Assembly: GCA_018699075.1 (NCBI GenBank)
Contig: JABIPV010000350.1
Coordinates: forward strand, 1 to 12,084
Length of the DNA stretch: 12,084 bases
Source of the DNA: Kordiimonadaceae bacterium
GTDB lineage: Bacteria; Pseudomonadota; Alphaproteobacteria; Sphingomonadales; Emcibacteraceae
Reading direction: 5' to 3'
Shown: piece after piece, positions 1 through 7,349 of the stretch
Layout: every line of letters begins with the position of its first letter
How positions within the stretch are numbered: the stretch's first letter is position 1
Made by a program: the position numbers and the translations under genes
The notes under the pieces: generated by a model
What the model was told of the DNA's origin: nothing
What the model saw: the letters and a program-made list of their open reading frames with translations, nothing else
Database searches by the model: none

Positions 1-756
1 AAGGAGTTCTTTAGCCATTATATGGATCAAGCCGTTCAAATTGAAGCAGGACACCTTGATAAAGTATGCAAAGCCGCAAAAAATGGAAGTGTCGCGGTTT
101 ATCTAGGGCTGATTGAACGGGCAAAAAACCGTGGCAACCATAGCCTCTATTGCACGATGGCCTATATTAATAAAAATGGTGAAATATGCTCCACTCACCG
201 AAAACTGATGCCGACATATGAAGAACGCCTTGCATGGTCACCGGGGGACGGTAATGGTCTGCGTGTTCATGATCTTGGTGCTTTCACGGTGGGTGGTTTA
301 AATTGCTGGGAAAACTGGATGCCTCTTCCTCGCGCCGCTCTATACGGTATGGGCGAAGACCTTCATGTGGCAATTTGGCCCGGAAGCGAACATAATACCC
401 AGGACATCACCCGTCACATGGCAAAGGAAGGGCGGTCATATGTTTTGTCCGTTTCCGGTTTAATGAGGGATAAAGATTTTCCAGAAGATACACTCTATCT
501 TGATCAAATCCGCGAAGGCGCTGAAAATAAAGAATATTATGCCGGTGGAGGTTCATGCTTAAGTGCGCCAGACGGCACATGGGTAATTGAACCACAAAAC
601 GGCGAAGAAGGTCTTTATACGGCGGTGATTGACCATGCCCGCGTGCGCGAAGAAAGACATAATTTCGACCCCGTCGGTCATTATTCGCGGCCCGATGTAA
701 CAAAGCTAACTGTCGATCGTCGTCGCCAGTCGACAGTTGATTTTATTGACGATTAA
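1..756 (+). CDS. Nitrilase / carbon-nitrogen hydrolase, 5'-truncated by window edge
   Basis: C-terminal 251 residues of a cytoplasmic nitrilase-superfamily enzyme, which hydrolyses nitriles (or related C-N bonds) through a Glu-Lys-Cys triad. The reading frame is open back to base 1 (KEFFSHYMDQ...), so the first ATG at 22 is internal; roughly 60-90 residues, including the catalytic Glu, lie outside the window. Visible are the catalytic Lys in HRKLMPTYEER (codon 202-204) and the catalytic Cys in GGLNCWENWMPL (codon 304-306). CWEN followed by MPL resembles true nitrilases more than amidases or the beta-ureidopropionase branch. The SVSGL and GGGSCLSAPDG segments fit the later strands of the alpha-beta-beta-alpha fold. 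No signal peptide can be judged. The stop at 754-756 lies 2 bases from the stop of the convergent minus-strand gene. Substrate (aliphatic, aryl or cyanide) cannot be told. Family assignment is firm. Confidence 0.92.
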   Translation, partial: KEFFSHYMDQAVQIEAGHLDKVCKAAKNGSVAVYLGLIERAKNRGNHSLYCTMAYINKNGEICSTHRKLMPTYEERLAWSPGDGNGLRVHDLGAFTVGGLNCWENWMPLPRAALYGMGEDLHVAIWPGSEHNTQDITRHMAKEGRSYVLSVSGLMRDKDFPEDTLYLDQIREGAENKEYYAGGGSCLSAPDGTWVIEPQNGEEGLYTAVIDHARVREERHNFDPVGHYSRPDVTKLTVDRRRQSTVDFIDD

Positions 757-758
757 AT

Positions 759-1256
759 TTAATTGACCCTGAATTGAATCATGATTTTAACTTTAGGTGC
801 AATTACTGCTACACCATTCTCTTCTTTTGGGTTGAATTTATATTGACTAAGTGCTTCGATAGAATTGTTGTCGTATTCCGAATTAGTACTTGTGGAAACT
901 ATAATAGTATCTGCAATGACGTTGCCGGATTTATCAAGAGTAAATTCTAATAAAATATCTTCATTACTAGGCTTTATTCCTTTTGGAAATTTAGGGTTGA
1001 CGACATGATATGGCATTCCAAATGGGACTTCTTTATTTGGACCGAAACCATTGTTTTCAGAGTTCAAAGAATTTAGTTGAGTATTGAGATCAAATTTAGG
1101 CAATGAAAATTCAGAGGGTTTATTAAGGTCTGGTTTTTCAAACTCAAACTCTACCTTTGGAGGCTTTTTAAAAGTCGGCCTTTCAATAGCAGATTGTGAG
1201 ACAGAATATTGTGTTAAGCTTAATATTATTAGCAGAGTTGTGAAGATTAAATTCAT
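759..1256 (-). CDS. Small exported protein with TonB C-terminal-like domain
   Basis: A 165-residue protein. Residues 1-21 are a hydrophobic signal peptide or anchor (MNLIFTTLLIILSLTQYSVS) with no Lys or Arg before the hydrophobic stretch. Residues about 24-75 form a low-complexity linker rich in Pro, Lys, Glu, Phe and Asn. Residues about 78-165 match the TonB C-terminal pattern: a Pro-rich entry (NPKFPKGI), the strand LLEFTLDKSGNV, then SIEALSQYKFNP and a last strand ending in IQFRVN. In the family this domain contacts TonB boxes of outer-membrane receptors; here there is no classical charged N-terminal anchor and no ExbB/ExbD gene in view, so a role as energy transducer is unproven. The start is supported by an AAAGGGGGAA ribosome site. 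The gene is much more AT-rich than its neighbours. It lies 60 bases downstream of the PhoD-like gene on the same strand and could be co-transcribed with it. Confidence 0.72.
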   Translation of the reverse strand: MNLIFTTLLIILSLTQYSVSQSAIERPTFKKPPKVEFEFEKPDLNKPSEFSLPKFDLNTQLNSLNSENNGFGPNKEVPFGMPYHVVNPKFPKGIKPSNEDILLEFTLDKSGNVIADTIIVSTSTNSEYDNNSIEALSQYKFNPKEENGVAVIAPKVKIMIQFRVN

Positions 1257-1316
1257 TTGTTCCCCCTTTATTTTTTGAAATTAATTCAAACTAAATAGAT
1301 ATTAATCTAATTAAAT

Positions 1317-3926
1317 TTAAATATCTACAATGAGTGTTTCATTATTTGAGTTTGTGGCAATAAGATCACTCACCGTTTGAAGCACCACAGCACCATCGCC
1401 AATTTCAACTTTATAATTACCTTCACTTAAGGTGAATGGCTGAAATTCGTTTGATTGACGGCGGATGGTGTAGATCACTTCGTCCGTATCTTGATTGATC
1501 ACTTTAAACACGGGGCGCATAAGACCATTAACGGTGAGTGTTGGCAGATAATATTTGGTTTTAGGATCAAAATTATCCAGCGTATCAACGGTTACCGGCC
1601 AGCCTGCCATCTGTTTTGATTTATCGCGCGGGTCAGCTTGGAACGGCCAGCATTCAAACGTGATTTTCTGGTTTGTTTTATCAAAAGTCGCAAGCCCGAT
1701 ACCGGACATTTTGTCTTGCATAAATTCAATCACATTTTCACGCGGTTCTTCCGGCGATACACCGACCGCATAAACAGTTAAATTATGATCAAAATTATCT
1801 TTAAAATCACCCGTATTATAGGGCGCACCGTCAGCGCGGTTCTCGCCGTCTATTTTAGGGAAAAACCAGCGCGGATAGCCAACATTGACGGCGGGTGCTG
1901 CAAAAGCATAAGGACCATCGCGGAAATCTTCCATTCCGTATTGAATAAGCGCGGGTAAATGTTGATCACCTGCCAGATGAACGGGGAATGCTTTGCGCAT
2001 AATTTTAACCGCTTTATCACGTTTATTTTGCGGCCATGCATTTGTGTCTAAATCAGCACGAAGTTCTGCCTTTTCGGGGCCGTGGGTGGTGGCCATTGCG
2101 GTAAAGATTGTTTGTGAAATAACCGCCTTCATGTCCGCATTTTCCCAGTTCTCCGTCCATGCTTCCAAAAACTCTTCCTGTTTATCACCCAGTAAATTAA
2201 GTGATGGATCATCAATGGTTGTAAGATCAAAATCCATATCATAAATATGATCTTTACGGTTAGGATGATCCGTTGGCATTATGGACGCGGGGCCAGATTT
2301 ATGTTGACGGTCCGCAAGGATGGCAAAGCTGATACGGCCAAATAAATAATCACCGTAATAATTACTAACCCCTTCGCCAGTTGGGGTAGGGTCATACGCA
2401 TCGGGGTTATGGGAAGTCTGCTGTTTATGAATAATACTGACCCACGGAAGGTCCATCATATAACCGGCGGCGCTGCCGTCATAAATGTTTGTCCGGTCTT
2501 TTTCATAATCAAGACTTCCGGTCAGCATACCGCCTTCGCCCCAAATGTTTCCTTGATAAACATCATGATCATCTGGCAGGCAAAGACTTGGGATATCTTT
2601 GGTTAAATGCCGCCACGTCCAGCCATGCATCATCCATTTTCGCATACTATCCAGTAAAGTGTAACGAAGGGTAGTGTCATTGCGGGTTTTATCAGCATTA
2701 TGAGTACGAGCATTGCCGTAACCACCAGAATTTTCATAATATTGATCGCCGACAATCGCCAGCATATCCGGTTCTAAATTTTTAACATTTTGCGTGAAAT
2801 GAAAATTTGGAAACGCATCATGATGATTACAGGAAATATCCGCCACTTTAATTTTTTCTTTTTCCACAGGATCGCAGGGAATTATGCCATTTAAAATATC
2901 GTCGCCGTAAAGAATTCTATATTCAGTATCAACGGCATCATCCCAGTTCTCAAGGCGGAAAGTACCGCAATAGGCCAGATCATCAAATGTGGTTTCTGCA
3001 CGGTCTTGCCAAACACGCTCACCAGTTTTATTACGGGTTTGCAGTTTTAATTGATGGTTTTCATCCGCACCAAGCGGCGGCATTTGCACCGTCATTTTTA
3101 AAACATTGCGGCTGACAGTGAATTGATTAAATAATATTGGCCCAAAAACATGATCAGGATTAACGGCAATTTTACTGCCAGAAATGTTCCAATCGCTAAA
3201 CCAAAATTTATCAAATAAATCAGGATTTTCAAGGGCATTGGGCCAGTTATGCTTGTTCATTTCTGGGGGATTACCATGCAGTGATGCATAATTGGTGGTA
3301 AGGGCTATATTGCCATTCAATCTTTCTATATTAACAACACTGACCACAGAACCAAGCAAAGTTTCATTATCAAAAGCGGATAAAGTAAGTTCGTCGCTAT
3401 CTGAACCGCTTAGTTCGAGAGTTATGGACGTTTCGGGCAGCGATAATGTTTGCTGAACTTCGCCAATAAAAATAAAACCTTCTTTTGATAGGCCCGCATC
3501 AATTCCTTGACCGTAAATAAGGCTATTACGATATTCATCTAACGGGCCATTGATGGCGATGGTAAAACCTGCGGAACCAGTGCCTTGGTTAAGCGGATTA
3601 TCCAGGCATCCCACTTGCACGCGTGTATTAAATTCCCCATTATCCTTTGAAAGCGAATGGGTCAGATGATGAATGTCACGGGTTGGGCCAACACTATTAC
3701 AAACAAGCCTGCCGCCGTTAATGGCCCAGTCCTGCATTGGATTTGCCCAATATTCTGCCCCGATCCAATCGCGATCAGAAACATTATGCCAATCGCTACT
3801 ATATGAATTAGCCGTAGAATTATTCTCTGCGCAAGACATTAATGACGATGTCGCCAGAGTTCCACCAACGAAAGCTGTAGATTTAACGAATTTCCGGCGG
3901 CTAATATTTTTATCAGTTAAGTCCAT
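1317..3926 (-). CDS. PhoD-like metallophosphatase, Tat-exported, predicted lipoprotein
   Basis: An 869-residue exported phosphatase of the alkaline phosphatase D (PhoD-like) type, expected to hydrolyse phosphate mono- or diesters outside the cytoplasm. The N-terminus has a twin-arginine motif (SRRKFVK, Arg 10-11) and a lipobox ending LMSC (Cys32), so it is probably folded before export and then lipid-anchored. Residues about 40-325 look like beta-rich modules with no recognised catalytic motif. The metal-site motifs follow: VADIS (Asp363), GDQYY (Asp394), LPDDHD (452-455) and HLAGDQH (650-656). The length is greater than typical PhoD proteins (about 450-600 residues) because of this N-terminal part and a beta-rich tail after about residue 775. 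An upstream ATG at 3930-3932 would add Met-Ile, but GAAAG abuts it directly, while the ATG at 3924-3926 has 6-base spacing and was chosen. The gene follows a small membrane-protein gene by 33 bases. Substrate is unknown. Confidence 0.88.
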   Translation of the reverse strand: MDLTDKNISRRKFVKSTAFVGGTLATSSLMSCAENNSTANSYSSDWHNVSDRDWIGAEYWANPMQDWAINGGRLVCNSVGPTRDIHHLTHSLSKDNGEFNTRVQVGCLDNPLNQGTGSAGFTIAINGPLDEYRNSLIYGQGIDAGLSKEGFIFIGEVQQTLSLPETSITLELSGSDSDELTLSAFDNETLLGSVVSVVNIERLNGNIALTTNYASLHGNPPEMNKHNWPNALENPDLFDKFWFSDWNISGSKIAVNPDHVFGPILFNQFTVSRNVLKMTVQMPPLGADENHQLKLQTRNKTGERVWQDRAETTFDDLAYCGTFRLENWDDAVDTEYRILYGDDILNGIIPCDPVEKEKIKVADISCNHHDAFPNFHFTQNVKNLEPDMLAIVGDQYYENSGGYGNARTHNADKTRNDTTLRYTLLDSMRKWMMHGWTWRHLTKDIPSLCLPDDHDVYQGNIWGEGGMLTGSLDYEKDRTNIYDGSAAGYMMDLPWVSIIHKQQTSHNPDAYDPTPTGEGVSNYYGDYLFGRISFAILADRQHKSGPASIMPTDHPNRKDHIYDMDFDLTTIDDPSLNLLGDKQEEFLEAWTENWENADMKAVISQTIFTAMATTHGPEKAELRADLDTNAWPQNKRDKAVKIMRKAFPVHLAGDQHLPALIQYGMEDFRDGPYAFAAPAVNVGYPRWFFPKIDGENRADGAPYNTGDFKDNFDHNLTVYAVGVSPEEPRENVIEFMQDKMSGIGLATFDKTNQKITFECWPFQADPRDKSKQMAGWPVTVDTLDNFDPKTKYYLPTLTVNGLMRPVFKVINQDTDEVIYTIRRQSNEFQPFTLSEGNYKVEIGDGAVVLQTVSDLIATNSNNETLIVDI

Positions 3927-3932
3927 TATCAT

Positions 3933-3937
3933 CTTTC
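3933..3937 (-). promoter_or_regulatory. Ribosome binding site deciding the PhoD-like start
   Basis: On the minus strand GAAAG is followed immediately by ATG-ATA-ATG. It touches the first ATG (zero spacing) but sits 6 bases from the second. The second ATG (3924-3926) is therefore the more likely start; the protein changes by only two residues. Confidence 0.5.
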
Positions 3938-3959
3938 AATTATGTTGATCTTCGAAGGG

Positions 3960-4070
3960 TTACTTATTGTTATTTTTCTTGCTTTTCTTACTGCGGGAAA
4001 TGGCCATTGGAGTAAATAATACCCCTATGACGATTATCACGATTAAGATTTTTATTATTATTGCCATCAT
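3960..4070 (-). CDS. Small 36-residue single-span membrane protein upstream of PhoD-like gene
   Basis: Reading the minus strand from ATG-ATG at 4070-4065 gives a 36-residue protein ending at a TAA at 3962-3960. It begins MMAIIIKILIVIIVIGVLF, a continuous hydrophobic helix (about residues 3-19) with one Lys, followed by a short TPMAIS segment and a strongly basic tail (SRSKKSKKNNNK). This is the layout of a one-pass inner-membrane microprotein with its C-terminus in the cytoplasm. Support for expression: an AGGAAA ribosome site with 8-base spacing, a TTGACA/TATATT promoter just upstream (4100-4127), and a 33-base gap to the PhoD-like start, so it would be the first gene of that transcript. I do not recognise a family. 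It might help membrane insertion or regulation of a neighbour, but that is speculation. A chance open frame in AT-rich DNA is the main alternative. Confidence 0.58.
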   Translation of the reverse strand: MMAIIIKILIVIIVIGVLFTPMAISRSKKSKKNNNK

Positions 4071-4078
4071 GACATGAG

Positions 4079-4084
4079 TTTCCT
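4079..4084 (-). promoter_or_regulatory. Ribosome binding site of the 36-residue protein
   Basis: AGGAAA on the minus strand, 8 bases before the ATG-ATG at 4070. An intervening ATG at 4076-4074 opens a two-codon frame only (ATG TCA TGA), whose TGA overlaps the real ATG, so it is either irrelevant or a tiny coupling element. Confidence 0.5.
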
Positions 4085-4099
4085 ATTTATTTAACGAAA

Positions 4100-4127
4100 A
4101 ATATAAAACCCTAATGTTTAATGTCAA
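4100..4127 (-). promoter_or_regulatory. Sigma70-like promoter for the small protein / PhoD-like operon
   Basis: Minus strand: a perfect -35 hexamer TTGACA (4127-4122), a 16-base spacer, then the -10 hexamer TATATT (4105-4100). Transcription would start near 4093, giving a leader of about 22 bases that contains the AGGAAA ribosome site. This is the best promoter match I found in the window. Confidence 0.6.
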
Positions 4128-4132
4128 TAGAC

Positions 4133-4161
4133 TTGCCAAGTTCTTTAAAACCCAATACAAA
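4133..4161 (+). promoter_or_regulatory. Candidate promoter for the M24 peptidase operon
   Basis: Plus strand: TTGCCA (4133-4138), a 17-base spacer, and TACAAA (4156-4161), a weak -10. The -35 box lies only 5 bases from the -35 box of the divergent minus-strand promoter. Position is right (start codon at 4203), but the -10 match is poor. Confidence 0.3.
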
Positions 4162-4189
4162 TTTAGGTATTAAAATAACAAAATAATCT

Positions 4190-4194
4190 GGGAG
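4190..4194 (+). promoter_or_regulatory. Ribosome binding site fixing a GTG start
   Basis: GGGAG sits 8 bases before GTG at 4203-4205. The nearer ATG at 4196-4198 is out of frame and stops after four codons, so GTG is the supported start of the M24 gene. Confidence 0.6.
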
Positions 4195-4202
4195 AATGAA
4201 GC

Positions 4203-5501
4203 GTGAGTAATCATCTGAATAATAGACGTAACTTTTTAAAATTTGGTGCGCTGGTCGGAAGTGCCGGACTTATATCTGCCTGTGGGCAGGGTGGAGATAT
4301 GGCCGAGGCACAAGTGCCAGCAAAAGCCGGAAAGTTTGATCATCTTCCCAACATGATGGACGGCATCGCCGCGATATCCGTTGCCGATCATAAAGCCCGC
4401 GTGGCAAAAGCGCAGGAATTAATGGCAGAAAATGGATTTGAAGCCATCTATATGGAAGCCACATCAAACCTTTGGTATTATACCGGCATGCGTTGGGGCC
4501 AAAGTGAACGTATGGCCGCGGCGATTATCCCCCGCGAAGGCGAAGTTGCCTATATATGTCCGATGTTTGAAGTAGAACGCCTTAAAGAACGTATCATCCT
4601 TGGGGATGATGTGCGGGGCTGGGAAGAACATGAAAGTCCATATGCGCTTGTGGTTTCAATGCTCAGTGATATGGGCATTACATCCGGTAAAGTTGGCGTA
4701 GGTGAAATGACACGCTTTTTCCTCGTCGATGGCATCCGCAAAGAAGCACCGCATCTTGAAATTGCCAGTGCCGACCCGGTCACAGCCGAAAGCCGGATCA
4801 TCAAATCCGCCAGAGAAATAGAACTGATGCAACATGCCAGTGACATTACCATCGCCGCGTATAAAGAAACCGTAAAACATATCGAACTTGGTATGCGCGG
4901 TTCAGACATTAGCGCCTTATCAAGGCAGGCTCATGCCGCCCTTGGTGTTTCAGGGTCACTCGGCACCATGATCGGTGTTGTCTCATCTTCACCACACGGT
5001 TCCATTGTTGAACCCGTATTAGAAGAAGGCATGATTGTCTTAATGGACGGAGGCTGTAATGTGCATAATTACGCATCCGACATCAGCCGTACATTTGTTT
5101 TTGGTCAACATACTGAAGAACAAGAAACAGTCTGGAACCTTGAAAAAGCATCCCAAGCCGCAGGCTTCGCCGCCGCACAGCTCGGTGCACCACAAGAAAA
5201 TGTCGATATTGCTTCCCGTAAAGTGATCACCGACGCGGGATATGGTCCGGGCTATAAAACACCGGGACTACCGCACAGAACGGGTCACGGTATCGGTCTG
5301 GATATGCATGAATGGGGCAATGCGGTTTTGGGCAATAAACGCCCGCTTGAACCCGGCATGTGTTTCAGTATCGAACCTACAGTGGCGATCCCCGGTAAAT
5401 TCGGTGTCCGCCTTGAGGATTGTTGTTACATGTCAGAAGAGGGACCAAACTGGTTCTCAAACCCTTCCGTCGCCATTGATGATCCATTCGGAGACAATTA
5501 A
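4203..5501 (+). CDS. M24 metallopeptidase (Xaa-Pro peptidase-like), Tat-exported lipoprotein
   Basis: A 432-residue member of the M24 'pita-bread' metallopeptidases (Xaa-Pro dipeptidase/aminopeptidase and creatinase relatives), expected to cleave the N-terminal bond of proline-containing peptides with two metal ions. Residues 1-27 hold a twin-arginine motif (NRRNFLKFG, Arg8-9) and a lipobox ending ISAC (Cys27). About 64-190 is a creatinase-type N-terminal domain and about 205-425 the catalytic domain. All five expected metal ligands are visible: Asp282 and Asp293 (DGG...YASDISRTF), His362 (GHGIGLDMHE), Glu391 (SIEPTV) and Glu405 (RLEDC). Most characterised M24 enzymes are cytoplasmic, so Tat export with lipid anchoring is notable. 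The start is GTG, placed by GGGAG. The gene is first in a plus-strand operon, 12 bases before the metallophosphoesterase gene. Whether the substrate is an Xaa-Pro peptide or another small amide cannot be decided. Confidence 0.9.
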   Translation: MSNHLNNRRNFLKFGALVGSAGLISACGQGGDMAEAQVPAKAGKFDHLPNMMDGIAAISVADHKARVAKAQELMAENGFEAIYMEATSNLWYYTGMRWGQSERMAAAIIPREGEVAYICPMFEVERLKERIILGDDVRGWEEHESPYALVVSMLSDMGITSGKVGVGEMTRFFLVDGIRKEAPHLEIASADPVTAESRIIKSAREIELMQHASDITIAAYKETVKHIELGMRGSDISALSRQAHAALGVSGSLGTMIGVVSSSPHGSIVEPVLEEGMIVLMDGGCNVHNYASDISRTFVFGQHTEEQETVWNLEKASQAAGFAAAQLGAPQENVDIASRKVITDAGYGPGYKTPGLPHRTGHGIGLDMHEWGNAVLGNKRPLEPGMCFSIEPTVAIPGKFGVRLEDCCYMSEEGPNWFSNPSVAIDDPFGDN

Positions 5502-5513
5502 AGGAACAGAACA

Positions 5514-6800
5514 ATGATCAATTTCCATAAAGGCATACTTCTTTCGGTATTTATATTATCCAGTTGTGCGCCCGCGCCGGAAGTTGATCCTCAGTTCACC
5601 ATCGCGGTTATTTCTGATACCCAGAACTATGTCGATTTCAGCCGTCAGAAAAATCAAGGATTCCCAATTGATGCCGCTGATTTATTCATAGAGCAAATGG
5701 AATACCTCGCCGCCAATACCCAGGCGCGCGGCGGCAAAATCGCCTTTGCCACTTCCGTCGGTGATGTGTGGCAGAATTATAAAATAGGGGTCGATGACGA
5801 ACATTTTGACCGTGGATTACGTATGCTTCCACGCACTCAGGCCTGGCCCGCCAGTGTCGTCAATGCCGGCGTTAGTGATTTTGAACTTCCCTTAACCCGT
5901 CGCGGTTATGATTTACTGGCGGGGACAGGTGTGCCTTTTTCGGTGGCACCAGGAAATCATGATTATGAAAAATGGTGGACAGTTAATCCGGAACCTGCTG
6001 ACTTAGCCGCAAAAGCAAATTTGATAGCCGAAAAAACCAGACCAAATACCCATGTCGGTGGATACGGAACTTTTAACGGCGTGTTTGGACCTGATAGCAC
6101 TTACTTTAAAGATAAAAACTGGTACATCAGCAGTTTTAATGGCGGCGTAAACAGTGCGCAAATTTTTGACGCGGGTGGTTATTCATTTCTCCATTTTGGT
6201 TTTGAAATGCAAGCAGGTGATGATGTGCTTGCGTGGGCGCAATCAGTTATTGATCAACACCCGGGCTTTCCCACCATTATGTCGACCCATGATTATTTAA
6301 ATCCCCGTGGTGAAAGACTGGCGGCAGCAAGTATGGATTTGGCTAAATATGATCCGCTCGGTCATAACAGCGCTGAAGACATCTGGAATGATTTCATCAA
6401 AAAAAATGATCAAATTTTCATGATCTTAAGTGGACATCAAATCGGCCAAGCCACGCGTATAGACAAAAATGAAGCGGGTAATGATGTATATCAACTGCTC
6501 AGTGATTATCAGGGACGGGGCAAAGCCGCCAACCCGACATCAACACCCGCACGTCAATATGCAACTGGCGACGGTTGGTTGCGACTGATGGAATTTTATA
6601 TGGGTGGGGAAGTGCCGAGCATTAAAGTGCGAACTTACTCGACATATTATAAGGCTTATTCAAACGAACATACGGATTACGGCGCGTCATACCGCGAAAT
6701 GGAACAACCAGATATGACCGACGCAGAATTTAACGAGGCCGATGATTTTATCATTACACTTGGCGATTTTAAAACCCGCTTCGGTGATCCAAAACAATAA
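5514..6800 (+). CDS. Calcineurin-like metallophosphoesterase, predicted lipoprotein
   Basis: A 428-residue metallophosphoesterase predicted to hydrolyse phosphoesters in the periplasm or at the cell surface. The N-terminus is a Sec signal with a lipobox ending LSSC (Cys18), followed by a Pro/Ala-rich linker. The five family blocks appear in order: SDTQ (Asp35), GDVWQNY (Asp84), PGNHDY (Asn148-His149-Asp150), STHDY (His259) and SGHQ (His308). In the first block the usual Asp-x-His is Asp-x-Gln, which is seen in some family branches. Residues 181-222 (GGYGTFNG...) look like an insert that may shape the active site. The AAGGAACAG ribosome site is next to the preceding stop, and the 12-base gap argues for co-transcription with the M24 peptidase gene. 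Substrate is unknown; a nucleotide, phospholipid or sugar phosphate is possible. Confidence 0.9.
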   Translation: MINFHKGILLSVFILSSCAPAPEVDPQFTIAVISDTQNYVDFSRQKNQGFPIDAADLFIEQMEYLAANTQARGGKIAFATSVGDVWQNYKIGVDDEHFDRGLRMLPRTQAWPASVVNAGVSDFELPLTRRGYDLLAGTGVPFSVAPGNHDYEKWWTVNPEPADLAAKANLIAEKTRPNTHVGGYGTFNGVFGPDSTYFKDKNWYISSFNGGVNSAQIFDAGGYSFLHFGFEMQAGDDVLAWAQSVIDQHPGFPTIMSTHDYLNPRGERLAAASMDLAKYDPLGHNSAEDIWNDFIKKNDQIFMILSGHQIGQATRIDKNEAGNDVYQLLSDYQGRGKAANPTSTPARQYATGDGWLRLMEFYMGGEVPSIKVRTYSTYYKAYSNEHTDYGASYREMEQPDMTDAEFNEADDFIITLGDFKTRFGDPKQ

Positions 6801-6817
6801 ACTAAGGGAGAAATAAA

Positions 6818-7225
6818 ATGATGACATTTCCAGTAATTACCGCCCTGTGCGCAGGGATATTAGGCATCGTCGCCTGCGTGCTAGCGGGCCATGTAGGATC
6901 ATACCGCGGTGTCGCAAAGGTTACTATCGGTGACGGCGGAAACGAAGAACTGATATGCCGCATGAGAAAGCAAGGAAACTTTACCGAATATGTACCGCTA
7001 GCACTGCTTATTTTGGCATTGCTCGAAATGAGCGGCTCGGCAGGCAACATGGCAATCGCAATAATGGGCGCCGCCCTAGTAATCAGCCGAATTCTACACC
7101 CTCTAGGCCTAAAGCCCGATGGTTCCCCCACCATGTTCAGAATGATAGGCATGCTCGGCACACTCCCCGTAATGCTCATATCTAGTATTTGGCTAATCTA
7201 CGATCATTTTTCTAGAGCGATGTAG
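6818..7225 (+). CDS. MAPEG-family integral membrane protein
   Basis: A 135-residue inner-membrane protein of the MAPEG superfamily (membrane-associated eicosanoid/glutathione-metabolism proteins, relatives of microsomal glutathione transferase). Four hydrophobic spans are visible near residues 4-24, 58-72, 77-92 and 108-127. The family's most conserved stretch lies between the first two: YRG, then VTIGDGGN, then RMRKQGNFTEYVP, in which the Arg, Asn and Glu residues are the usual glutathione-contact signature in better-known members. A bacterial substrate is not established. AAGGGAG lies 7 bases before the ATG, and the 17-base gap places it third in the M24-phosphoesterase operon. Codon use differs from the neighbours: seven CTA leucine codons and five ATA isoleucine codons, which may indicate a separate history. 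Confidence 0.9.
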   Translation: MMTFPVITALCAGILGIVACVLAGHVGSYRGVAKVTIGDGGNEELICRMRKQGNFTEYVPLALLILALLEMSGSAGNMAIAIMGAALVISRILHPLGLKPDGSPTMFRMIGMLGTLPVMLISSIWLIYDHFSRAM

Positions 7226-7349
7226 GTTTTGAGGGTTTTAGGGATGTAGTAACAAATAATTCATTAAAGAATTGGGGTAGAACTAAATATGGAAAATCAA
7301 TTGCTTCTGACCACTTTTGTTTTTTAATTTTAACAGGATTTGAAGATCA
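7226..7349 (+). other. Intergenic region before the orphan lipoprotein gene
   Basis: A 124-base AT-rich gap. I see no hairpin-plus-T terminator after the MAPEG gene and no convincing promoter. A 12-codon frame from ATG at 7289 to TAA at 7327 has no ribosome site and is not called. Confidence 0.4.

Noticed and set aside
22..756. Nitrilase as a complete gene starting at ATG 22
   Set aside because: The frame stays open to base 1 with family-like residues, there is no ribosome site before 22, and the catalytic Glu region would be missing; it is a truncated gene.
1274..1290. TTTGAA/TTCAAA inverted repeat as a terminator between the PhoD-like and TonB-domain genes
   Set aside because: Only a 6-base, AT-rich stem with a 5-base loop and no strong U-run downstream on the minus strand; too weak to call.
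5242..5517. Overlapping 91-codon frame inside the M24 gene
   Set aside because: It lies over conserved M24 motifs in another frame and has no recognisable protein character.
7289..7327. 12-codon frame before the orphan lipoprotein
   Set aside because: No ribosome site and length at chance level.
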